This document shows, piece after piece, positions 58,980 to 64,000 of a stretch of DNA of 64,000 nucleotides. The first letter of the stretch is position 1. Every line of letters starts with the position of its first letter. Under the pieces are notes generated by a model, which saw nothing but the letters and a program-made list of their open reading frames with translations, was not told the DNA's origin and searched no databases. The position numbers were made by a program, and so were the translations under genes. This stretch comes from Typhlomys cinereus (taxonomy: Eukaryota > Chordata > Mammalia > Rodentia > Platacanthomyidae), in the NCBI GenBank assembly GCA_023101885.1, contig JALPQD010000396.1, positions 1,563,339 to 1,627,338 on the forward strand. Reading direction: 5' to 3'.

Positions 58980-59079
58980 GGGAGGTCCAGGGAGGGGTGG
59001 AGGGAAGGAGGGGACAGGGGTTCCTATTATGTTTGTATGAGCAGAAAAATTAAAAAATATATATTTAAAGGCAAAAAAA
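58980..59079 (+). mobile_element. Very short L1 3'-end insertion (about 100 bp) with perfect TSD
   Basis: ggaggtccagggaggggtgg, then ggttcctattatgtttgtat and gagcagaaaaattaaaaa, is the end of the family-A L1 3' UTR. A perfect 15-bp repeat aagaaacttttccaa lies at 58965-58979 and 59080-59094. Confidence 0.88.
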
Positions 59080-59094
59080 AAGAAACTTTTCCAA

Positions 59095-60056
59095 TACAGT
59101 GGTGGAAACATCAGGTAGGTGGGTTACAAGGAAGAGAGGAGGTCTCTGTTACAGGCTAGAGATGTTACCTAATCACATCCTTGGCGTTTTGGTTGCTGGA
59201 GGCTAGTGGCCTGCTAAGTTCAGGCATTTCAAAAATTTTATTCTGATAATCCCCGGATGTTAGGACAGACACAGAGGAAAGCAAGGAGTAGCTATCAAGT
59301 AGGTGTAAATCTCCCAAGATAAATGTATAATTAAGCTCTGAATCTGACATTCCAATTTTCTCCACAGACATTAAAATTACAATCAGTGGAATCAGCCCAT
59401 GTGATTCAGTGACCAATTCTTCTTTCTGGAAACTTACTTCCATACCTGTATGATTTAGAAGACTTATGTTGATAGTCTTCTAAAGTATGAGGGTCTAATT
59501 TCAGCTGTAGGATCAAGAACAGTTTCCCAAAAATTATGTTGTAAATGTTTGAAAAACTATCCAGACACAGAAGACTTTATATAAAAATATATTTTCTAAT
59601 TAAAAGTCTATAATAGAAAAGTAACTTCTAAAATCAAAATGCACAGTTCCACAAACCTCCAGTTTGCTAAAGAAATTCAATAATGTTTTTTTAATAGAGT
59701 AAAAAGAAAAATGGAAAGGAACTACCTAAATAATAAAAGGCAATTATGAAGAAATAGAGAAACTGATACAAAACAAATTTTAAAATAGCAAAATTAGAAA
59801 CATAGATCCTATCTTTTCAACATTGCGTTAAATATAAAGAGTTAAATCATCCAATCCAGAAGGCAAAGGCAAGTTGAAGGAAAATGAGATTCAAAGGTAC
59901 CAAATAGTTAAAAATTAAAATTTTTATATATAATTTATATACTGGAAATAGTACCCAATCTAGAACTAAGGAGATTTCACAAATTGAAAATAAGATAAAC
60001 TTCGAAGAAGTTTGGCACTAAATCTGAGAGATAGTTTATAATGATAAAGAACTCAA
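59095..60056. other. Upstream flank, nothing recognised
   Basis: Very AT-rich between 59560 and 60050. No repeat family or gene was recognised. Confidence 0.45.
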
Positions 60057-60300
60057 AGCTGGGTGTGGTGGTGCCATATGACTAAGTTATCTCACTAACC
60101 CAAGAAATTTCAAAATTGAGAAGCTGGTAGGTTTATATATGTGATTACTTTTATCTTCTTTTTTTGAGACAGGATCATACTATATAGTCTCAACTGGCCT
60201 GCACCTTGTTTTGTGGATCATCTTTGCCTCAATTTATAGCAATCTTCTTACCTCTTCCTCCTGAGGGCTAGAATTGCAGACATGCCACCCTGCCCAGATT
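60057..60300. mobile_element. Two B1-type SINE pieces in opposite orientation
   Basis: A plus-strand left end (gctgggtgtggtggtgccat) lies at 60057-60108. A minus-strand body (tgagacaggatcatactata through gcagacatgccaccctgccc) lies at 60158-60300. They could form a short imperfect inverted repeat. Confidence 0.65.
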
Positions 60301-60778
60301 GCATGGCTACTTTGAACTGTTCACAAGGAACTAAAACCATAGAGAGATGACTCAGGGACAGGATTTATAATTTAGAAGGAAGCAGAATGAAAATAGGGCA
60401 TGTTCAGTTGGACAAGTCAGCATGTGCTTACAACCCCAGCTTCTCAGAAGGCTCAGGCTCCAGAATGAGGAGAGGAGTTTGTGGTACCCCATCTTGGGCT
60501 GCAGCAAATGTGGCTGGAGTAGGGTTAAGAGGGCCCAGATGCACTGTGACTGTGTCAGGTGCCCTGAAAGGTACAAGTGTTCAGGGAGCCTTGGTATTCC
60601 CATGATGGTAAGTTGCAGGCAAGCAGAGCTTGAGAGCTGTGAGAACAAGAGTTCCTCCATCTGGATGACAGGGGTGATGTTACCATCAAGGAGTCTAGAA
60701 TCAGGTCCACCTTGTCTGCTAGATAAAAGTATATGACAGGAAAGGATTGAAGACATGCAAAGCCAAAGTTACTACTTT

Positions 60779-61049
60779 TATTATTTATTCAATTGTGCAT
60801 GTATGCATGTGTGCGTGCGTGTGTATATATGTATGTGTATGTATGTGTTTGTGTGTAGAACCATCATGGACCTCCTCCACCTCCTCCTTGTTTACTCTGC
60901 CCGGGGATTCACAGGCTCCACCCTACCAGGACCAGAAAGACAGGCCTCCCCTGCTTCCGCCCAGGGTCTATAAGTGGAGTCTAGGATCCCAACTCTGGAC
61001 TTCCGCCTTCAAGGCAGAGGCTTAACCCCTTGAGCCACCTCTCCAGCCC
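60779..61049 (-). mobile_element. Young B2-superfamily SINE (DIP-like) with TSD
   Basis: The complement has head ggggctggagaggtggctca-type sequence (ending ctctccagccct at 61050), the GC-rich body (ctaccaggaccagaaagaca on plus) and a TG/TATG-rich tail with ttattcaattgtg. The repeat aaagttacta with a TTTT extension at about 60763 and 61051 marks the target site. Confidence 0.88.
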
Positions 61050-61065
61050 TCAAAGTTACTATTTT

Positions 61066-61442
61066 TAAAGATATTTGAGGACAAAAGCTAAGTAACAGAA
61101 AGCAAAACTGAGGCAGCACAAGCTAGAGCTCCCTATGGAATTCCCCAAGGCTGGAATCTGTTTTCCCTCTTCTCAGTTGGAAACCTTTATTAGGGTTGGG
61201 GGGAGGCAGGCTATTTCCATTTTCCCTTTGAGACTTTTTGATCTTAAATAAAGGCAAACATGTTAATTGGTCTATGCTTGAACCTCATTTCACACATTCA
61301 AGGCTGTCCCACATACAGTGGGACAGTCATTGTCCCTTTGTCTGCAGGGGGGAAGAACCAGGAAGTGAATTGCCACTGTAGCCATCCTGAAAGTCTGCCA
61401 GGAGTGAATTTCTGCCCAGGGTTCCTTTCCTCTGCCGTCTCC
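61066..61442. other. Upstream flank, nothing recognised
   Basis: Unassigned sequence between a SINE and a hAT copy. Confidence 0.45.
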
Positions 61443-61886
61443 CCGTTGCACTTTGCCTGCGTGATTGCTGATAAATCACCATCAAATGGCTTAAGGGAAC
61501 AAGGGATCTATTTTGTTATGATAGTCTGATTACGGTTCATAGTCCAGCTTGACAGGAGAGCTCACACCAACTCCAGGACGAAGGGAACTGGCCATATCAT
61601 CTCTACACAACAGCTGAAAGAGGCACGATCCTTACTTGCCAGAATAGCATGCCTGGCCAAGTGTACACAAGGATGTCAACTCTCTCAACCACCTGTATTT
61701 TATTCCAGGGCCTGGATCTTCCCCATCAGCTAGACAATCTCCACTCATCATGGGCTGGATCTTCCCCATCAGCTATACAATCTCCTGCAGGTTTGCTCTG
61801 GGCTTCACTCAATCATTAATTCTGTGCAAATGTGCCTAGAGCTCAAACCCTCAACAGTCAGGTTGACATCTGTGCCTAACTATGAC
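61443..61886 (-). mobile_element. URR1-like non-autonomous hAT element
   Basis: The reverse complement matches 35881-36303 along its whole length: tgattgctgataaatcacca, ggcttaagggaacaaggg, cagctagacaatctcc and cctaactatgacac are shared. It contains an internal tandem duplication of about 45 bp (ggatcttccccatcagcta repeated at 61716 and 61756). Confidence 0.7.
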
Positions 61887-62629
61887 ACTCCCTGTCTAAG
61901 TGGTCTATCTAACTCTTGCACTATCTCACAGGGACCCAGCAGAGGTGAGCCACTACAGAGTCCTGCTAGGACAATGTTTTCCTGAAAAGTGGGATCAGAA
62001 ACACCACAGACAGTTCCCACCAAGAGGATGGCTAGTAGGACAAAAAAACACCACTGTGACAATCTCACTAAAATAAGGACCACTGATGTCATAGAAGCTA
62101 GACTCCCCCCCGACCCACCCTAAGAGAGTCCACAGAACTTTAGGTCTCCTTGCATATAATGCCAGAATGGGAGAGTTGCACCCAACAGAGCTGAAGTGTA
62201 AGCTAAGCTTAGAAGAAGCCATGGTGCCGGATTTCCAAAGTTCACAGGGACTCAATATGTAGACCAGCATGCACCAGATGTAGGACATGAGTTAAAAAAA
62301 ATGATTCTTCAATTTTAAGACTTTATGTTTTCTCTGCTGCAATTTGATTAATTATGATCACTTGACTTTTGTGCTTGCCCATTTCCCTCTTTTGAGTAGG
62401 TTTGTCTGTCCTATATTCATTCCACTACTTTGCTTTGGAAATAGTAATTTGTTTTGATTTCAAAAGCTAAAGTGAATTTGCTCCCAGAATGGTTTGTGCC
62501 TTGAGTCTCACCCATATTCAATTCAGATAATACTGAGCTTTTGAGCTGGTACTGGAATGAGTTAAGACTTGGAATTGGTGTGTTTTGCTTGTGACTGTGA
62601 TTTGAACTTGTGAGCAGGGGCACAAATGC
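61887..62629. other. Upstream flank, nothing recognised
   Basis: No gene or family recognised. Possible continuation of old repeat sequence at 61900-62060, but I cannot support a name. Confidence 0.4.
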
Positions 62630-62960
62630 AATGGGTGAATATGTTCAGGTGTTAGAACATGAACCCATAAGTTAATGGTATGTGGAGGGAACCTTTGGGA
62701 AGTAATTAGACTTAGATGAAATCATGAAGGTTGGACTCCAGGATAGCATTAGTGCCTTTTTAAGAACAGGAAGACTCAAGTGGGGCTCTTACTGTTTTCT
62801 ACTGTGTTCTGACACAGCAAGACAACCCCACTAAATACTGAGTGGAACCTGTGCCATATACTCAGACTTCCCACCCTTTAGAACCTTGCCCTGAATAAAT
62901 TTCCACTTTTCATAAGTTACTTGGGCTCACTTATAGAAGACAACCTAAGACACCATCCAA
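62630..62960 (+). mobile_element. Old MER/MaLR-like repeat
   Basis: gaaatcatgaaggttggact, gcattagtgcctttttaaga and gaataaatttccactttt, with a terminal aacctaagacac, have the layout of an ancient mammalian interspersed repeat. I cannot decide between a MaLR LTR and a hAT/MER element. Confidence 0.35.
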
Positions 62961-64000
62961 AGGACAGAATTTCAATAACCAGCAAAGATTAAATTCATGT
63001 CACAGACAAAGTGATTGAAAATTAAACACCCACATGTAGAGCTGAAAGGAACTTTGTTACGACTACATTTCCAGGTCCACTCCTATATTCCATTTACCCA
63101 CTTCTCTAAATTGTCTAGGATTCCTCACTTTCTCTCCCACGAAGACACTTTGTCAATCATCTTGGCCTTCTTTGAGTTTCATATTTGTATGGCCCCTACA
63201 TGTATGTGAATGTTGGTACACTCATATTTTTTTCTCCTATTCATCTATCTGTTGCCAACGGTTTTATTAAAGTTTTATTAAAGACTACTGGGAGGGGGAA
63301 ATGTCCTTCACTTTATGAATGTTTTAATTCTCTCATTCCTTCATCCCACTCTCTCTCTTTCCCTTCTTTCCATCTTCTTTTTCCGTGTGTTTGAGGTGGT
63401 GTGGGGAATTTTATTAATTTATATTTTTCTGGGGAGGGAGCCCAGGGCCTGTGGGTATTTAAGGTTCCACTGCACCACTGACCTGCGCCACTACAAGTTT
63501 GGAAACCAGTCGCTGCCATAAGAAGACCCAAGTGAGATCTGGAAACTTATTTACTTACCTTAATAATTTACAGATCGAGGACAAAGGTTTGCTTTTTATA
63601 AACAATGGTTTTAAAGTTAGGGATCTTTCAACTGTCTTGCCCCTGAACTTTGGAATCTAGCTAAATATCATGGGTTTTCATTTTCAGACAAACACGAGAA
63701 AAAAAAAAAAAACATTGCTTTAATGCACTTTCTCAAACTTTCTATTCAAACTTTCCAAGTTCAGCAAAAGTGCATTTGTTTGTTTCTTTCATTTGTATAT
63801 ACCATCTAGGCATTACTTTTGTGCAAGAAAATGTTTTTGAATATGCTTTATTCAAGAGTAAGCATTGTTTCTTCTGAACTAGCAATTTAAAATATGTATT
63901 GTATGCTGAACTATGTATTCAGTTGTTTTATTTTTCAAAAATACTGATGAAGCAATGCAATTTAAATCATAGATATAGTATCAAAACATTGCAGGTTTTA
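62961..64000. other. Right edge, nothing recognised
   Basis: AT-rich sequence without identifiable repeats or exons. In human the next gene in this direction is WWP1; no exon of it is visible here. Confidence 0.45.

Overview
This is mammalian nuclear DNA from a rodent outside the mouse/rat family. It carries the 3' part of one gene, all coding exons of a second, and a large amount of retrotransposon and DNA-transposon sequence. Two gene fingerprints fix the locus. Three plus-strand exons near the left edge encode the C-terminal 137 residues of ATP6V0D2 (V-ATPase subunit d2). Four minus-strand exons between 42.0 and 57.2 kb encode SLC7A13 (AGT1/XAT2). The tail-to-tail pair ATP6V0D2 - SLC7A13 matches the conserved order at human 8q21. 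All splice junctions are GT-AG and reading phases agree from exon to exon.

Rodent origin follows from ID-, B1- and B2-type SINEs and from URR1/RCHARR1-type hAT elements. The most uniform SINE family has a B2-like tRNA head, a distinctive GC-rich body and a long CA tail, unlike mouse B2. It recalls the DIP SINE described from jerboas, so a dipodoid is my best guess, from memory of the family only.

Layout: 1-5340, ATP6V0D2 exons 6-8 with introns. 5985-7990, a roughly 2 kb hAT-type element. 8.5-29 kb, repeat-rich intergenic DNA. 29.54-33.35 kb, a long L1 copy with a disabled ORF2, followed by a 195-bp GGAA microsatellite. 34-41 kb, SINEs, hAT copies, a minus-strand L1 and a probable solo LTR. 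41.7-57.25 kb, SLC7A13. 57.25-64 kb, upstream flank with an LTR-like block, a hAT copy and SINEs.

The two genes are not known to work together; they are neighbours. ATP6V0D2 belongs to the membrane sector of the proton pump in osteoclasts and some epithelia. SLC7A13 is a renal proximal-tubule amino-acid transporter. The main gene-level observation is a one-base insertion in SLC7A13 exon 1, in an otherwise intact gene. The main structural observation is a roughly 155-bp segment copied about 1 kb away into the middle of a SINE. I found no operon, CRISPR array or other unknown multi-gene system; the window looks like ordinary mammalian DNA.
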